A stretch of DNA of 64,000 bases from Desulfovibrio subterraneus (GCF_013340285.1 NZ_BLVO01000012.1:310001-374000); one strand, 5' to 3'; counted from the first letter of the stretch, positions 20,772 through 31,810 are shown. The notes: generated by a model from the sequence alone, not told the origin. A program made the numbers and translations.

Positions 20772-23700
20772 TTACTCGGTTACGAATCCGGAGCGCTTGG
20801 GGCGCTTTTTGCCTTCTTCCTGATGCAGGGTGACGTCCAGACCGAGGGACATCAGTTCCTTCACGAGAACGTTGAACGATTCGGGCAGACCGGCTTCGAG
20901 GAAGTTGTCGCCCTTCACGATCTTTTCGTACATCTTCACGCGGCCGGTCACGTCGTCCGACTTAACGGTGAGGAATTCCTGCAGCATGTAAGCGGCGCCG
21001 TGTGCTTCCAGCGCCCACACTTCCATTTCACCCAGACGCTGACCACCAAACTGGGCCTTACCGCCGAGCGGCTGCTGGGTAACCAGGGAGTAGGGACCGG
21101 TGGAACGTGCGTGGATCTTCTCGTCTACCAGGTGGTGGAGCTTGAGAATGTACATGACGCCCGTGGTTACGCGGTTATGGAACGCGTCACCGGTGCGGCC
21201 ATCGTACAGCACTGTCTTACCGTCATTTGCGAGACCGGCATGGTCAAGCCAGCCCCAGATTTCTTCTTCAGAGGCACCGTCGAAGACCGGGGTCTTCGTC
21301 ACGATACCGCTTTCAAGCTTGCGAACGGCCTTCACGAATTCTTCATCGTCCATGCTGTCGACCATCTGGTCGATGTGCTTGGATTTGAAGACTGCCTTGA
21401 CCTGCTCACGCACCTGCTTGAGCGGTTCGCTGGAGGCAACCAGATCGGCCAGCTGCTGACCGAGCTTGAGTGCGCCCCAGCCAAGGTGGGTTTCCATGAT
21501 CTGCCCGATGTTCATTCGGGAAGGAACGCCCAGGGGGTTCAGCACGATGTCCACGGCGGTGCCGTCTGCGAAGAACGGCATGTCTTCAAGGGGCAGAATC
21601 TGGGAAACAACACCCTTGTTACCGTGGCGGCCTGCCATTTTGTCACCTACGCTCAGCTTACGCTTAACGGCGATGTAGCACTTGGCCATCTTGATGACGC
21701 CGGGGGGCAGGTCGTCCCCTTCAGTCACCTTCTCGCGCTTGTTGTCGTAGATGCCCTTGATGAATGCGATCTGGCTGTCATAGGACTCGATAACGGCGTC
21801 GAGCTGTTCGTTGATTTCCTTGTCCTTGAAGATGCCCGCAAGCTTCTTCACGGGAACCTGACGCAGCACTTCTTCGGAAGGCACATGGCCTGCCTCGGCG
21901 AGAACTTCACCCTTCTTCTTGCCTGCGATGTTGGTCGCGAGCTGCTTGCCGGCCACCAGTTCCACGATTTTATCCATGGTGGTGGTCGTCAGGGCATCGA
22001 TATGATCCTGTTCCTTGCGGTCAAGGCGGGCCAGTTCATAGTCCTCGATGTTGCGTGTGCGTTCATCCTTTTCACCGGAGCGGCGGTTGAACACCTTCAC
22101 GTCGATGACGGTGCCTTCGATTCCCGGAGGAACCTTGAGGGAGGTGTTCTTCACGTCGCGTGCCTTGTCACCGAAGATGGCGCGGAGCAGCTTTTCTTCA
22201 GGGGTGAGCTGGGTTTCACCCTTGGGGGTGATCTTACCCACAAGGATGTCGTCCGGCTTCACGTTGGCACCGATGCGGATAATACCGCTGCCATCCAGAT
22301 TGCGCAGCATGTCTTCGCTGACGTTCGGGATGTCGCGGGTGATTTCTTCGGGTCCGAGCTTGGTGTCACGGGCAACCACTTCGAACTCTTCGATGTGCAC
22401 GGAGGTGAATACGTCTTCCTTCACCATGCGCTCGGAGATGAGAATGGAGTCTTCGAAGTTGTAACCGCACCAGGGCATGAACGCGACAACCAGGTTCTTG
22501 CCCAGAGCCAGTTCACCCTCTTCGATGCCGGGGCCGTCCGCGAGAATGTCGTTCTTCTTCACGATCTGCCCGGGGAGGCAGGTGGGCTTCTGGCCGAAGC
22601 AGGAGTTCTGGTTGGACTTGTGGTACTTCAAAAGGTCGTAGTTACGCACGCCGCCGGTATTGGGATACAGATCACCTTCGTAGCTCACGATGATGCGGTC
22701 TGCGTCCACGTAGCGGATGATACCGTTGCCTTCGGCGATGATACATGCGCCGGAGTCATGGGCCACGTCGCCTTCCATGCCGGTACCCACGATGGGCTTG
22801 TGGCAGCGGAGCAGCGGAACGGCCTGACGCTGCATGTTCGAACCCATGAGTGCGCGGTTGGCGTCGTCGTGTTCCAGGAAGGGAATAAGCGCTGCGGAAA
22901 TGGACACCATCTGGCTGGGCGAGATGTCCATGAGCGTCACCTCTTCACGGGGAGACATGATAACGTCGCCGTTTACGCGGGTGGTAACGAATTCGTTCAC
23001 GAAGCGGTTTTCGGCATCAAGAGGTGCGTTTGCCTGTGCAACAACGGCACCCAGTTCGCCGGAAGCGTCCATGTAATGGACTTCATCGGTCACCTGACAG
23101 TCGCGTACAACGCGATAGGGGGTTTCGATGAAACCGAAATCGTTCACCTTTGCATAGGTGGTCAGAGAAACGATAAGACCGATGTTCGGACCTTCAGGCG
23201 TTTCAATGGGGCAGATACGTCCGTAGTGCGAGGTGTGCACGTCGCGTACTTCGAAGCCTGCACGTTCACGGGTAAGACCGCCGGGTCCCAGAGCGGACAG
23301 GCGGCGCTTATGCGTGACTTCGGACAGGGAGTTCGTCTGGTCCATGAACTGGCTGAGCTGCGAAGTTCCGAAGAACTCCTTCAGCACGGCGGCAACCGGC
23401 TTGGGGTTGATCAGGTCATGGGGCATCAGGGTGGCGACTTCCTGCAGGCTCATGCGTTCCTTGATGGCGCGCTCCATGCGGACGAGACCGATGCGGTACT
23501 GGTTTTCCACCAGCTCGCCAACGGGACGTACGCGACGGTTGCCGAGATGGTCGATGTCGTCGGCAGGACCGTGGGAGTCCTTCAGCTTGCAGAGCACGGA
23601 GATGGCGGTGAGGATGTCCTCATCGGTCAGGGTGCGCAGCTCAAGGGATTCCTTGAGGGAGAGACGCTGGTTCAGCTTGTAGCGGCCCACGGGAGAAAGG

Positions 23701-24881
23701 TCATAGTAGTCGGAATTGCGGAACAGGTTCTCGAAGAACGAGGACGCAATTTCGGGAGTGGGCGGCGAGCTGGGACGCAGGCGGCGGTATATTTCCACAC
23801 GGGCGCTGTCTTCGTCGGTGGTCTTGTCCATGACGAGGGTGTCGCGCATGGAAGAAGACACGTCGGTACCCTTGGTATGCAGAATGGGCAGACGCGTTAC
23901 GCCGGCATCGCGCAGGCGCTCGATGGTTTCGGGGAAGATTTCGTCAGCGGCTTCGGCGAGCACTTCGCCGGTGTTCTCGTCGACGATGTCTTCGGCAAGG
24001 TACATGCCGATGACGGTGTCAGGAGCTACTTCTATGCTCGTGATACCGGCGTCCACCAGCTGGCGCCATGCGCGCTTGGTGATCAGCTTGCCCTGCTTGG
24101 CAAAGATATTTTCACCCACGCCGAGGTCCACGTAGGCGGGTTCCTTGCGGTACAGGTCCTTTTCCACGTCCCACAGCAGCTTGTCGCCGTCCAGATGGAA
24201 GATTTCCTTCTTGTAGAAGTAGTCCAGAATCTGGGTGCGGCTCATGCCCATGGCCTTGAACAGGATGGTCGCGGGCATCTTGCGGCGACGGTCGATGCGG
24301 ACATAGAGAATGTCTTTGTGATCGAAGTCGAAGTCGAGCCACGAACCGCGCATGGGAATAACGCGGCAGCTGTAGAGAACCTTGCGGCTGGAATGGGTCT
24401 TGCCGGAATCATGCTCAAAGATGATACCGGGAGAACGCTGCAGCTGGTTGACGATGACGCGCTCGGTGCCGTTGATGATGAAGGTGCCCTTCTCGGTCAT
24501 CAGGGGCAGGGTACCGAAGTAGATATCCTGTTCCTTGATGTCACGGATGGTGCGGTTCTGGGAATCTTCATCAACGTCATACACAACAAGGCGAACCTTG
24601 ATGCGGATGGGGGCTTCATAGGTGAGGCCCTTGGATATGCACTCCGCCTGATCGTACTTGGGTTCGCCAACTTCGTAGCTGACGTACTCAAGGCTTGCAG
24701 TACGGTTGAAGTCCTCAATGGGAAATACGGATCTGAATACCCCTTCCAGGCCTTCTTCAGGCAGACGTTCCGTACGGCCTTCCTGCAGGAACTTCTTGTA
24801 GGAGTCCACTTGCAGGTTGAGCAGATGCGGAATGGGAAGAGTTACTTCGATTTTACCAAATTTCTTTGTAAGCTGGCCCAT
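20772..24881 (-). CDS. rpoB: RNA polymerase beta subunit
   Basis: This 1369-residue beta subunit is full length. The rifampicin region is intact ([33 protein letters not shown], given here in pieces: [19 protein letters not shown]), as are [10 protein letters not shown]-type ([15 protein letters not shown]), [24 protein letters not shown]-type active-site loops and the C-terminal [19 protein letters not shown]. The residues of the rifampicin pocket look wild type. GAGGTG lies seven bases before the ATG. A 464-bp gap separates it from rplL. Confidence 0.98.
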   Translation of the reverse strand: MGQLTKKFGKIEVTLPIPHLLNLQVDSYKKFLQEGRTERLPEEGLEGVFRSVFPIEDFNRTASLEYVSYEVGEPKYDQAECISKGLTYEAPIRIKVRLVVYDVDEDSQNRTIRDIKEQDIYFGTLPLMTEKGTFIINGTERVIVNQLQRSPGIIFEHDSGKTHSSRKVLYSCRVIPMRGSWLDFDFDHKDILYVRIDRRRKMPATILFKAMGMSRTQILDYFYKKEIFHLDGDKLLWDVEKDLYRKEPAYVDLGVGENIFAKQGKLITKRAWRQLVDAGITSIEVAPDTVIGMYLAEDIVDENTGEVLAEAADEIFPETIERLRDAGVTRLPILHTKGTDVSSSMRDTLVMDKTTDEDSARVEIYRRLRPSSPPTPEIASSFFENLFRNSDYYDLSPVGRYKLNQRLSLKESLELRTLTDEDILTAISVLCKLKDSHGPADDIDHLGNRRVRPVGELVENQYRIGLVRMERAIKERMSLQEVATLMPHDLINPKPVAAVLKEFFGTSQLSQFMDQTNSLSEVTHKRRLSALGPGGLTRERAGFEVRDVHTSHYGRICPIETPEGPNIGLIVSLTTYAKVNDFGFIETPYRVVRDCQVTDEVHYMDASGELGAVVAQANAPLDAENRFVNEFVTTRVNGDVIMSPREEVTLMDISPSQMVSISAALIPFLEHDDANRALMGSNMQRQAVPLLRCHKPIVGTGMEGDVAHDSGACIIAEGNGIIRYVDADRIIVSYEGDLYPNTGGVRNYDLLKYHKSNQNSCFGQKPTCLPGQIVKKNDILADGPGIEEGELALGKNLVVAFMPWCGYNFEDSILISERMVKEDVFTSVHIEEFEVVARDTKLGPEEITRDIPNVSEDMLRNLDGSGIIRIGANVKPDDILVGKITPKGETQLTPEEKLLRAIFGDKARDVKNTSLKVPPGIEGTVIDVKVFNRRSGEKDERTRNIEDYELARLDRKEQDHIDALTTTTMDKIVELVAGKQLATNIAGKKKGEVLAEAGHVPSEEVLRQVPVKKLAGIFKDKEINEQLDAVIESYDSQIAFIKGIYDNKREKVTEGDDLPPGVIKMAKCYIAVKRKLSVGDKMAGRHGNKGVVSQILPLEDMPFFADGTAVDIVLNPLGVPSRMNIGQIMETHLGWGALKLGQQLADLVASSEPLKQVREQVKAVFKSKHIDQMVDSMDDEEFVKAVRKLESGIVTKTPVFDGASEEEIWGWLDHAGLANDGKTVLYDGRTGDAFHNRVTTGVMYILKLHHLVDEKIHARSTGPYSLVTQQPLGGKAQFGGQRLGEMEVWALEAHGAAYMLQEFLTVKSDDVTGRVKMYEKIVKGDNFLEAGLPESFNVLVKELMSLGLDVTLHQEEGKKRPKRSGFVTE

Positions 24882-25345
24882 GTTTTCACCTCAGGGGAGA
24901 CGGTTTGCCACAGATACGGAAAACGGCTGTTCCGCATCAACTGGCGACGGCAGTTGCGAGACCGTGTTTGGCGGAGGTCCGGAACGGATACATGCATGCT
25001 GGACACAGACTCTTGGCCGGGGACTGCCATGAAGATGAGTCTGCAGAAAAAAGGCCGTCGCGCGCATGCTTACACGACAGCAGAAAGCAGAGCGCGTCCG
25101 CCATAGAGCGCCCTGCACTTATGCAGAAAATTCGGGGTGTTATGCGTCCGGAAAGGGTGTGCAACGTGTCGCCCGATATGGATTTGCGTTAGGTGTATGG
25201 AGAGGTCGACCAAAATTTGCAGAGTAGTTTGCCCTACGCAAAATGGCAAGAGTTATTTTGGCTCTTAACCGTTATAATTTATAGTTGAAGAAGCGCGGGC
25301 AAGTTTCCCTGCCCGCGCTTGGAATAGCTAGGTGCTAAATCGAAA
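24882..25345. other. rplL-rpoB intergenic region
   Basis: A 464-bp gap in which I see no gene. It holds the hairpin just after rplL (25291-25320) and AT-rich sequence around 25250-25290 that could contain a minus-strand promoter for rpoBC (a TATAAATTATAA stretch), but no convincing -35 partner. The separation and hairpin suit the partial attenuation between L7/L12 and beta known from Escherichia coli. Confidence 0.55.
25291..25320 (-). terminator. Hairpin terminator/attenuator after rplL
   Basis: AAGCGCGGGCA pairs with TGCCCGCGCTT (11 bp) over an 8-base loop, 26 bases past the rplL stop codon. On the minus strand only a weak T-rich tail (CTTCTTCAACT) follows, consistent with partial termination before rpoBC. 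Confidence 0.65.
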
Positions 25346-25726
25346 TTACTTGATTTCGACTTCTGCGCCGGCTTCTTCGAGCTGCTTCTTAGCGGCTTCA
25401 GCGTCGTCCTTGGACACGCCTTCCTTCAGGGAAGCAGGTGCGCCGTCAACCTTGTCCTTAGCTTCCTTCAGGCCGAGGCCGGTCAGAGCGCGAACAACCT
25501 TGATAACGCCGATCTTGTTGGCGCCGGCGCTCTTCAGGATAACGTCGAATTCGGTCTTTTCTTCAGCTTCTTCAGCAGGAGCAGCAGCGGCAACAGCAGC
25601 AACAGCGGCTACGGGAGCGGCAGCGGAAACGCCGAAGGTTTCTTCCAGTTCCTTGATGAACTCGGAAAGCTGCAGAACGGTCATATTGGAAATGAACTCA
25701 ACTACCTGTTCTTTGGTAACGGACAT
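25346..25726 (-). CDS. rplL: 50S ribosomal protein L7/L12
   Basis: This 126-residue stalk protein has the N-terminal dimerisation helices ([20 protein letters not shown]), the Ala-rich hinge (about 38-56) and the C-terminal factor-binding domain ([37 protein letters not shown]). Length and composition are normal. It follows rplJ by 38 bases in the usual L10-L12 pair. Confidence 0.98.
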   Translation of the reverse strand: MSVTKEQVVEFISNMTVLQLSEFIKELEETFGVSAAAPVAAVAAVAAAAPAEEAEEKTEFDVILKSAGANKIGVIKVVRALTGLGLKEAKDKVDGAPASLKEGVSKDDAEAAKKQLEEAGAEVEIK

Positions 25727-25764
25727 GGTGATCTCCTTACAAATTTTGGCTTAGTTAGGTTGGG

Positions 25765-26286
25765 TTAAGCAGCTTCCTTCTGTTCCTTGATTGCGTTCAA
25801 GGCGTACAGGAAGGTGCGGATGATGTTGGCGAAAAGGCCAACGAAGTTGGTGGGTACGGCGTTCATTGTACCAAGAGCCTTGGCGAGCAGTTCCTGCTTG
25901 CCAGGGAGCTTTGCAAGTTCACCAATCTGTGCTTCGCTGAGGAAAGAACCCTCAAGGGAAGCAAACTTGATTGCGAAATGCTTACTCTTCTTGGTGAATT
26001 CAACAAGCGCCTTAGCCACTGCGACAGGATCATCGAACCCAAGGGCAACAGCGCAGTTCTCCTTCAACTTGGAAGAAAGAACTTCGTGCTGGCTGCCAGT
26101 GAATGCAATGCCGGCCAGGGTGTTCTTCACGACGTGGTATTCACCACCGCCGTTACGAAGAACATCACGCAGCTCGGTCATCTTTTCCACCGGCATACCC
26201 TTGAAGTCGGTCACCACTGCGATGCTGGCGCCTTCGGCACGAGCTTTCAGTCGCTCAATAATCGCAGCTTTTTCAGACCTATTCAC
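25765..26286 (-). CDS. rplJ: 50S ribosomal protein L10
   Basis: This 173-residue protein anchors the L12 stalk to the ribosome. The N-terminus [21 protein letters not shown] and [10 protein letters not shown] are typical, and the C-terminal helix that binds L12 dimers is present. The start is a GTG at 26286 with AAGGAG eight bases upstream; an ATG ten codons further up would swallow that site. It is preceded by a structured leader consistent with L10 autoregulation. Confidence 0.97.
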   Translation of the reverse strand: MNRSEKAAIIERLKARAEGASIAVVTDFKGMPVEKMTELRDVLRNGGGEYHVVKNTLAGIAFTGSQHEVLSSKLKENCAVALGFDDPVAVAKALVEFTKKSKHFAIKFASLEGSFLSEAQIGELAKLPGKQELLAKALGTMNAVPTNFVGLFANIIRTFLYALNAIKEQKEAA

Positions 26287-26400
26287 GGTGAGTCTCCTTG
26301 GACTAAGGGGTGCCAAGTGGAAGCTAAGCCAATCGTCTCGGCAGGGCTTAAGTCTTTCAACAGCCTGCTGTCTGCGACTTAGATTCCATTTCTCTTGCCA
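26287..26400 (-). promoter_or_regulatory. Putative L10 leader (autoregulatory mRNA structure)
   Basis: The 114 bases between the rplA terminator and the rplJ start contain several possible helices (for example AATCTAAGTCGCAGAC with its downstream AGACTTAAG-type partners) in the position where bacteria carry the L10/L12-binding leader that represses rplJL translation. The assignment rests on position and potential structure; I have not folded it. Confidence 0.45.
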
Positions 26401-26429
26401 AAAAGGCTTGGGTGGAAACCACCCAAGCC
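26400..26429 (-). terminator. Rho-independent terminator after rplA
   Basis: GGCTTGGGTGG and CCACCCAAGCC form a perfect 11-bp stem over a 3-base loop, followed on the minus strand by five T. It separates rplKA from rplJL, so read-through or a separate promoter must supply rplJL. Confidence 0.88.
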
Positions 26430-26454
26430 GAATATCTGTCGAAGGATCTTTCGA

Positions 26455-27162
26455 TTAACCTTCGAGGAACTTCTTAATCAGGGTCGGATCAATCTTGAAA
26501 CCGGGGCCCATGGTGCTGGATACGCACATGGCGCGCATGTAGGTGCCCTTAGCAGAAGAGGGCTTCAGGCGGTTCACGGTATCAAGCAGGGTCTTCAGGT
26601 TGCCGAGAAGCTTCTCGGGACCGAAAGAAACCTTACCGATGGGAGCGTGCAGAACACCAGCCTTGTCAACCTTGAACTCTACGCGGCCAGCCTTTACTTC
26701 AGTAACGGCGCCTGCAACGTCAAAGGTAACGGTGCCGGTCTTAGCGTTGGGCATAAGACCACGGGGTCCGAGCACACGACCTACCTGGCCGACAAGGGCC
26801 ATGCAGTCGGGGGTGGCGATTGCGCTGTCAAAGTCCAGCCAGCCGCCCTTGATTTTTTCAACCAGTTCTTCAGCACCTACAACGTCTGCGCCTGCAGCAG
26901 TAGCTTCAGCCTGCTTTTCGCCCTTACAGAATACTGCAACGCGAACAGTCTTGCCAAGGCCGTGGGGCAGGGCGCAAGCGCCGCGAACCATCTGGTCGGA
27001 GTACTTGGGGTCTACACCAAGGTTGATGGAAACATCTACGGTTTCATCGAACTTGGCGAAGGCAGAAGCAACGGATTTTGCAACCGCTTCTTCTACGGGC
27101 AGTTTGTCGAGGAGGGAAACTCCGTCAACTGCCTTGCGATATTTTTTGCCGTGCTTGGGCAT
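26455..27162 (-). CDS. rplA: 50S ribosomal protein L1
   Basis: This 235-residue protein of normal length carries the L1 signature ([21 protein letters not shown], in pieces [12 protein letters not shown] and MPNAKTGTV) and the RNA-binding N-terminal domain. GGAAGG lies six bases before the ATG at 27162; a second ATG two codons upstream sits too close to that site. L1 often represses its own rplKA operon. Confidence 0.97.
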   Translation of the reverse strand: MPKHGKKYRKAVDGVSLLDKLPVEEAVAKSVASAFAKFDETVDVSINLGVDPKYSDQMVRGACALPHGLGKTVRVAVFCKGEKQAEATAAGADVVGAEELVEKIKGGWLDFDSAIATPDCMALVGQVGRVLGPRGLMPNAKTGTVTFDVAGAVTEVKAGRVEFKVDKAGVLHAPIGKVSFGPEKLLGNLKTLLDTVNRLKPSSAKGTYMRAMCVSSTMGPGFKIDPTLIKKFLEG

Positions 27163-27269
27163 TGTCATCCTTCCTTTGTCTTGTTCTGCGATAATCTCCT
27201 GCCACTCAATGTAAAGTAGTAACTGCTGGTTTTATCCAGCGAGCGGCAGTCCGACTGATTTCCAGAAAC

Positions 27270-27692
27270 CTACTTAATGTCAACACCCATGCTGCGGGCG
27301 GTGCCCATGATGGTCTTCTTCGCAGCTTCAAGGCTGGCTGCGTTCAGATCGGGCATCTTCAGCTTGGCAATTTCTTCAACCTGATCCATGGTCAGAGAAC
27401 CAACCTTCTTACGGTTCGGCTCGCCGGAACCCTTCTGAACCTTGGCTTCCTTGAGAATCAGAACAGAAGCAGGCGGGGTCTTGGTGATGAAGCTGAAGGA
27501 GCGGTCTGCGTAAACGGTAATAACAACGGGGATGATCAGACCCTTCTGGTCCATCGTCTTTGCGTTGTATTCCTTGCAGAAGCCCATGATGTTCAGACCA
27601 TGCTGGCCCAGAGCAGGACCGATGGGCGGGGAGGGGTTAGCTGCGCCTGCCGGAATCTGAAGCTTGATTTTTGCAATTTCTTTCTTAGCCAT
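27270..27692 (-). CDS. rplK: 50S ribosomal protein L11
   Basis: This 140-residue protein has the standard N-terminus ([20 protein letters not shown]), the proline pair of the thiostrepton-binding domain, and the C-terminal rRNA-binding domain ([16 protein letters not shown]). It lies between nusG (54 bases upstream) and rplA. Confidence 0.98.
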   Translation of the reverse strand: MAKKEIAKIKLQIPAGAANPSPPIGPALGQHGLNIMGFCKEYNAKTMDQKGLIIPVVITVYADRSFSFITKTPPASVLILKEAKVQKGSGEPNRKKVGSLTMDQVEEIAKLKMPDLNAASLEAAKKTIMGTARSMGVDIK

Positions 27693-27746
27693 TCCAATAT
27701 ACCTCTATGGCAATCGCCTTTGATCGGCGAAAATGCTCTATGCGCG

Positions 27747-28301
27747 TTAGCCCTTATCAACCTGGACAAAATCCAGTTCAACTGGAGTCTGTCTGCCGAA
27801 AATGGACACTGAGACGCGAAGTTTGCCCTTGTCGAAATTGACATCCTCTACAACGCCGTTGAATCCGCCGAAAGGACCGTCAATGACCCGGACCTCGTCC
27901 CCACGATCGAAGCTGAACTTCGGTCGGGGTTGTTCCTGTCTGGACTCCATCATGGCGAGGATGCGTTCGGCTTCAGAGTCCCGCATGGGGGTAGGACGGT
28001 TTTTGCCGCCCACAAAGCCGGTTACCCGCTGAATATTGGAAACCAGATGCCATGAAAAATCGGTCATGACCATTTTGACCATGACATACCCAGGGTAGAA
28101 CTTGCGGGTGGACGTTCTTTTTTCGCCCTTAACAAGTTCAACAACCTTTTCGGTTGGTACAACGACTTCTTCTATCTGGCCCTGAGATTCATTGGTACGG
28201 ATCATCTGGTTGATGGTCAGTTCAACACGCTGCTCAAAACCAGAGTAGGTGTGAATGATATACCAACGAGCCTTCGGTGCGGGAATGTGTTCCTCAGTCA
28301 T
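27747..28301 (-). CDS. nusG: Transcription antitermination/termination factor NusG
   Basis: This 184-residue NusG has the N-terminal domain ([26 protein letters not shown]) that binds the RNA polymerase clamp and the C-terminal KOW domain ([20 protein letters not shown]) that contacts Rho or ribosomal S10. The ATG at 28301 gives the standard length and leaves a 13-base gap after secE; a longer frame overlaps secE and is unlikely. Confidence 0.97.
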   Translation of the reverse strand: MTEEHIPAPKARWYIIHTYSGFEQRVELTINQMIRTNESQGQIEEVVVPTEKVVELVKGEKRTSTRKFYPGYVMVKMVMTDFSWHLVSNIQRVTGFVGGKNRPTPMRDSEAERILAMMESRQEQPRPKFSFDRGDEVRVIDGPFGGFNGVVEDVNFDKGKLRVSVSIFGRQTPVELDFVQVDKG

Positions 28302-28314
28302 GGGACAGTCCAAT

Positions 28315-28563
28315 TTAGGAAAGGATGTATTCAACGAGCTTCGTAAGTCCCAGATCAACTACACCCAGAAAAAGAGACATGATAACAACAAGCACCAGCA
28401 CTGCTACGCCTGTGGTTATCGTCTCCTTCCGGGAAGGCCAGACTACCTTCTTAATTTCAACCTGGGATTCTTCGAAGTACTCTTTGAGCTGAGAAATCTT
28501 GCTTTCAACTCCCGACTGGGAATCATGGGCTTTTTCAGCTTTCTTAGAGTGCTTATTCGCCAT
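28315..28563 (-). CDS. secE: Preprotein translocase subunit SecE
   Basis: This 82-residue inner-membrane protein is the single-spanning SecE of the SecYEG channel. It has a polar N-terminal arm, the conserved amphipathic helix (KEYFEESQVEIKKVVWPSRKE) and one C-terminal membrane helix (TGVAVLVLVVIMSLFLGVVD). Its place between tRNA-Trp and nusG is the classic one. GTGAGG lies five bases before the ATG. Confidence 0.97.
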   Translation of the reverse strand: MANKHSKKAEKAHDSQSGVESKISQLKEYFEESQVEIKKVVWPSRKETITTGVAVLVLVVIMSLFLGVVDLGLTKLVEYILS

Positions 28564-28598
28564 GGTCGCCTCACCGAAAAGGGGGTAAGAAGAAAAAG

Positions 28599-28675
28599 TG
28601 GCAGGGGTGGAGGGATTCGAACCCGCAACATCCGGTTTTGGAGACCGGCGCTCTAGCCGTTGGAGCTACACCCCT
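28599..28675 (-). tRNA. tRNA-Trp (anticodon CCA)
   Basis: The acceptor stem AGGGGTG/CACCCCT, D arm TAGCTC, anticodon loop CTCCAAA and TTCGAAT T-loop are all present, and the 3' CCA is encoded. It lies between rpmG and secE, as in many bacteria. Confidence 0.95.
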
Positions 28676-28692
28676 GCTTTATCGAAACTACC

Positions 28693-28842
28693 TTACTTGG
28701 TTTCGCGATGGAGCGTGTGTTTCTTGTCCCAGGGACAATACTTCTTCAGCTCCAGACGACCGGTAGTGTTCTTCTTATTCTTGTCGGTCGCGTAATTGCG
28801 CCGCTTGCACTCGGTGCAAGCAAGCTGAATGTTAACGCGCAT
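28693..28842 (-). CDS. rpmG: 50S ribosomal protein L33
   Basis: This 49-residue protein starts [17 protein letters not shown] and ends [10 protein letters not shown]. It carries a CxxC pair (CTEC) and a single later Cys in YCPWDKK rather than a second full CxxC. The ATG at 28842 directly follows the tuf stop codon, so it is read from the tuf transcript. Confidence 0.95.
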   Translation of the reverse strand: MRVNIQLACTECKRRNYATDKNKKNTTGRLELKKYCPWDKKHTLHRETK

Positions 28843-28845
28843 GAC

Positions 28846-30039
28846 TTACTCCACGATCTCAGACACGACACCTGCACCAACGGTACGGCCACCTTCACGA
28901 ATAGCGAAGCGAAGACCCTTTTCCATTGCGATGGGGTGAATGAGTTCTACGTTGAACACAGCGTTGTCGCCGGGCATTACCATTTCCACGCCTTCGTCCA
29001 GAGCAATCACGCCGGTGATGTCAGTGGTACGGAAGTAGAACTGGGGACGGTAGCCGGTGAAGAACGGGGTATGACGGCCGCCTTCATCCTTGGACAGAAC
29101 GTAAACTTCTGCCTTGAACTTGGTGTGGGGCTTGATGGAGCCGGGCTTGCAGAGAACCTGACCGCGCTCAACTTCATCACGCTTGATACCACGGATGAGC
29201 AGACCAACGTTGTCGCCAGCCTGACCTTCGTCGAGCAGCTTGCGGAACATTTCAACGCCGGTGCAGGTGGTCTTCTGGTTGGGACGGATGCCCACGATTT
29301 CCACTTCTTCGCCAACCTTGATGATGCCGCGCTCGATACGACCGGTAACAACAGTACCACGGCCGGAGATGGAGAACACGTCTTCGATGGGAAGCAGGAA
29401 GGGCTTGTCAATTTCGCGCTCGGGCTCAGGAATGTAAGAGTCACAAGCGTCGAGAAGAGCCTTGATGCAATCAACAGCCGGATCGTCAGCGCTTTCAGCT
29501 TCAAGAGCCTTCAGAGCGGAGCCGCGGATAACCGGGATGTCGTCGCCGGGGAAGTCGTAAGAAGAAAGAAGTTCGCGAACTTCCATTTCTACGAGTTCCA
29601 GCAGTTCTTCGTCGTCAACCATGTCGCACTTGTTCATGAACACGACGAGGGACGGAACGCCAACCTGACGAGCGAGCAGGATGTGCTCACGGGTCTGGGG
29701 CATGGGACCGTCGGTGGCTGCAACTACGATGATACCGCCGTCCATCTGAGCAGCGCCGGTGATCATGTTCTTGATGTAGTCGGCGTGGCCGGGGCAGTCA
29801 ACGTGTGCGTAGTGACGCTTGGAAGATTCGTATTCGACGTGAGCGGTAGCAATGGTGATACCGCGTTCCTTTTCTTCAGGAGCCTTGTCGATTTCGTCGA
29901 ATGCAATAGCCTTGCCGCCGCTGATCATGGCAGCGCACTTGGTAATGGCTGCAGTCAGAGTGGTCTTGCCATGGTCAATGTGACCGATGGTGCCGATGTT
30001 AACGTGCGGCTTAGTACGAGTAAATTTTTCCTTACCCAT
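28846..30039 (-). CDS. tuf: Elongation factor Tu
   Basis: This 397-residue GTPase delivers aminoacyl-tRNA to the ribosome. The G motifs are intact: [10 protein letters not shown] (P-loop), DCPGHADY (switch II) and NKCD. KGITI-type switch I reads [15 protein letters not shown]. Domains 2 and 3 are complete to [17 protein letters not shown] lies seven bases before the ATG. A four-tRNA array lies immediately upstream. Confidence 0.98.
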   Translation of the reverse strand: MGKEKFTRTKPHVNIGTIGHIDHGKTTLTAAITKCAAMISGGKAIAFDEIDKAPEEKERGITIATAHVEYESSKRHYAHVDCPGHADYIKNMITGAAQMDGGIIVVAATDGPMPQTREHILLARQVGVPSLVVFMNKCDMVDDEELLELVEMEVRELLSSYDFPGDDIPVIRGSALKALEAESADDPAVDCIKALLDACDSYIPEPEREIDKPFLLPIEDVFSISGRGTVVTGRIERGIIKVGEEVEIVGIRPNQKTTCTGVEMFRKLLDEGQAGDNVGLLIRGIKRDEVERGQVLCKPGSIKPHTKFKAEVYVLSKDEGGRHTPFFTGYRPQFYFRTTDITGVIALDEGVEMVMPGDNAVFNVELIHPIAMEKGLRFAIREGGRTVGAGVVSEIVE

Positions 30040-30091
30040 GAGTAGTTCTCCCTGGCGATGTTGTTCTCGATTTTACACCGAAAATAAAAAA

Positions 30092-30167
<76 letters not shown>

Positions 30168-30204
30168 TTCTATACTCAACTGTAGGGGAGAACTCAAGCG
30201 TAGG

Positions 30205-30280
30205 TGGAGCGGGAAACGAGACTCGAACTCGCAACCCTCAGCTTGGAAGGCTGATGCTCTAGCCATTGAGCTATTCCCGC
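30205..30280 (-). tRNA. tRNA-Gly (anticodon TCC)
   Basis: Acceptor GCGGGAA/TTCCCGC, TAGCTC D arm, loop CTTCCAA giving anticodon TCC, TTCGAGT T-loop and encoded CCA. Confidence 0.95.
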
Positions 30281-30335
30281 ATCGTAATGCCGTAGTTCTC
30301 CGACGTATGTCTCCTACAGCTTTGTCAGCGTCGTG

Positions 30336-30421
30336 TGGTGGAGGGGGGAGGATTTGAACCTCCGAAGTCGTACGACGACAGATTTACAGTCTGTTCCCTT
30401 TGGCCACTCGGGAACCCCTCC
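30336..30421 (-). tRNA. tRNA-Tyr (anticodon GTA)
   Basis: An 86-nt class II tRNA with acceptor GGAGGGG/CCCCTCC, loop CTGTAAA giving anticodon GTA, a long variable arm (GTCGTACGAC region), TTCAAAT T-loop and encoded CCA. Confidence 0.95.
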
Positions 30422-30424
30422 ACG

Positions 30425-30500
30425 TGGAGCTGGCGATGGGACTCGAACCCGCAACCGGCTGATTACAAATCAGCTGCTCTGCCAGTTGAGCTACGCCAGC
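30425..30500 (-). tRNA. tRNA-Thr (anticodon TGT)
   Basis: Acceptor GCTGGCG/CGCCAGC, TAGCTC D arm, loop TTTGTAA giving anticodon TGT, TTCGAGT T-loop and encoded CCA. It is the first gene of the tRNA-tuf-rpmG-tRNA-secE-nusG series. Confidence 0.95.
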
Positions 30501-30848
30501 CAACGAGGTTGAGTGTTTATATTTCACTCGAACATTTGGCAAGCAAAAAATGGCGTTTTTTGAATTTTTTTTTCGTAGCTTGGGATTCTCGGTAAAACCA
30601 TTGGGTTTACATGCTGATTCCGGCTTCGAAAAAGGGCTTCGATTGCCATTTAACTTTGTCTACTGACAGTTGCGTTGCAGGGCCCACGCTTCACGTAGGG
30701 GGCTTTTATACAACCCGGCATAAACACGCAAGCGAAAAATGCACCGTACGCCATTTTCTTTTCAAAACAATGATTATCAGGTGATTTGCCGCTGGTTTCC
30801 GGGCTGTTTCAGGCATAAATATGCGTGACTGGGAGCCTGCAAAACAAA
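30501..30848. other. Region upstream of the tRNA-tuf operon
   Basis: About 350 bases without a gene. It holds a candidate minus-strand promoter just before tRNA-Thr(TGT) and AT-rich upstream sequence with A/T tracts around 30545-30590, as often seen upstream of strong stable-RNA promoters. The rest, down to the lpxC terminator, shows no feature I can name. Confidence 0.5.
30516..30546 (-). promoter_or_regulatory. Candidate promoter of the tRNA-tuf operon
   Basis: On the minus strand a TATAAA -10 (30521-30516) lies 15 bases after TTGCCA and 19 bases after an overlapping TTGCTT. Spacing is imperfect for either. A small inverted repeat (GAGTG/CACTC, 30511-30529) overlaps the -10. Confidence 0.45.
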
Positions 30849-30872
30849 AGAGCCGCCCGTAAGAGCGGCTCT
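30849..30872 (-). terminator. Rho-independent terminator of lpxC
   Basis: AGAGCCGC pairs with GCGGCTCT (8 bp) over an 8-base loop. On the minus strand the tail is TTTGTTTT. It lies 21 bases beyond the lpxC stop codon. Confidence 0.85.
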
Positions 30873-30892
30873 CAAACGCATTATGGTTCGTG

Positions 30893-31810
30893 CTAGGCGG
30901 CGATAACGGCCTGACCGGCGTGGGATTCTGCATTCGCCCTTTCGGGGGTGAAGGCGTGCAGTTCAACCGTTTCCAGATAGATCTCTGCATTATCATTAAT
31001 AGTGCGGAGGAACTGGTTGTTGAGTGCGTGGCCGGAGGCAAAGATCTCAAAGTGACCCTGCAGGGGGGTGCCCAGCATGGTCATGTCGCCGATGAAGTCC
31101 AAAATCTTGTGGCGTACGAATTCGTCGTCGAACCGCAGGCCGTCCTGATTGAGCACGCAGTATTCGTCCAGCACGATGGCGTTATCCAGCGATCCGCCAA
31201 GGGCAAGGCCGTTCTTGTGCAGATATTCCACTTCACGCATGAAGCCGAAGGTCCGGGCCTTGGCGATTTCCTGCGTAAATGTGGCGGGAGTTATTTCAAG
31301 GCTCATGGTTTGGCGGCCGATGAGCGGATGGTCGAAATCGATGGTGTAGTCTATGCGCAGGCCGTTGTAAGGGGTGGCCTTGATGAACTTGCCGTCCCTT
31401 TCGAAGTTGATGGACTTCTTGATGCGCTGCACAACGCGGTTTCGGCTCTGGCGGGCTATGCCTGCATCTCTGAGCATGAACGCGAAGGAGGCGGCGCTGC
31501 CGTCCATGATCGGCACTTCTCCGCCTTCGATATCAATTCTGATGTTGTCGATCTGGAGGCCGGCGATGGCGGCGAGAAGGTGTTCGACCGTAGCTACGGA
31601 AGCACCGTCAAGGCCCAGCGTTGTTGCAAGCCCTGTGGCCACAACTGCATTGGGTTCGGGAGTGATGACCTTTACCCCGTGCTCACCGTGGATGTGGAAT
31701 ACCACACCGGTGTCTTCCTGCGCAGGGGAAAGAGAAAGCTTCACCACTTTGCCGCTATGTAGTCCGATGCCGGAGCATCCGATTGCTTTTTTGATCGTTG
31801 TCTGTTTCAT
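30893..31810 (-). CDS. lpxC: UDP-3-O-acyl-N-acetylglucosamine deacetylase
   Basis: This 305-residue zinc deacetylase performs the committed step of lipid A synthesis. Characteristic pieces are GIGLHSGKVVKLSL, VEHLLAAIAGL (a zinc His), DGSAASFAFML (catalytic Glu/Asp zone varies) and FVRHKILDFIGDMTMLG, which supplies the His-x3-Asp zinc ligands. ALNNQFLRTI is the C-terminal motif. GGAGG precedes the ATG. It is probably the last gene of the rpmE-DUF1385-prfA-prmC-lpxC series, 134 bases after prmC. Confidence 0.96.
   Translation of the reverse strand: MKQTTIKKAIGCSGIGLHSGKVVKLSLSPAQEDTGVVFHIHGEHGVKVITPEPNAVVATGLATTLGLDGASVATVEHLLAAIAGLQIDNIRIDIEGGEVPIMDGSAASFAFMLRDAGIARQSRNRVVQRIKKSINFERDGKFIKATPYNGLRIDYTIDFDHPLIGRQTMSLEITPATFTQEIAKARTFGFMREVEYLHKNGLALGGSLDNAIVLDEYCVLNQDGLRFDDEFVRHKILDFIGDMTMLGTPLQGHFEIFASGHALNNQFLRTINDNAEIYLETVELHAFTPERANAESHAGQAVIAA

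Noticed and set aside
20667-25106. A 1479-codon open frame on the plus strand
   Set aside because: It is the antisense shadow of rpoB. High GC and constrained codon use keep the opposite frame open; the peptide has no family motif.
25250-25290. rpoBC promoter
   Set aside because: TATAAATTATAA on the minus strand could be a -10 region, but no -35 element at proper spacing was found, so it is only mentioned in the gap entry.
28660-30045. A 461-codon plus-strand frame
   Set aside because: Antisense shadow of tuf, and it would also cross rpmG and end at a tRNA boundary.
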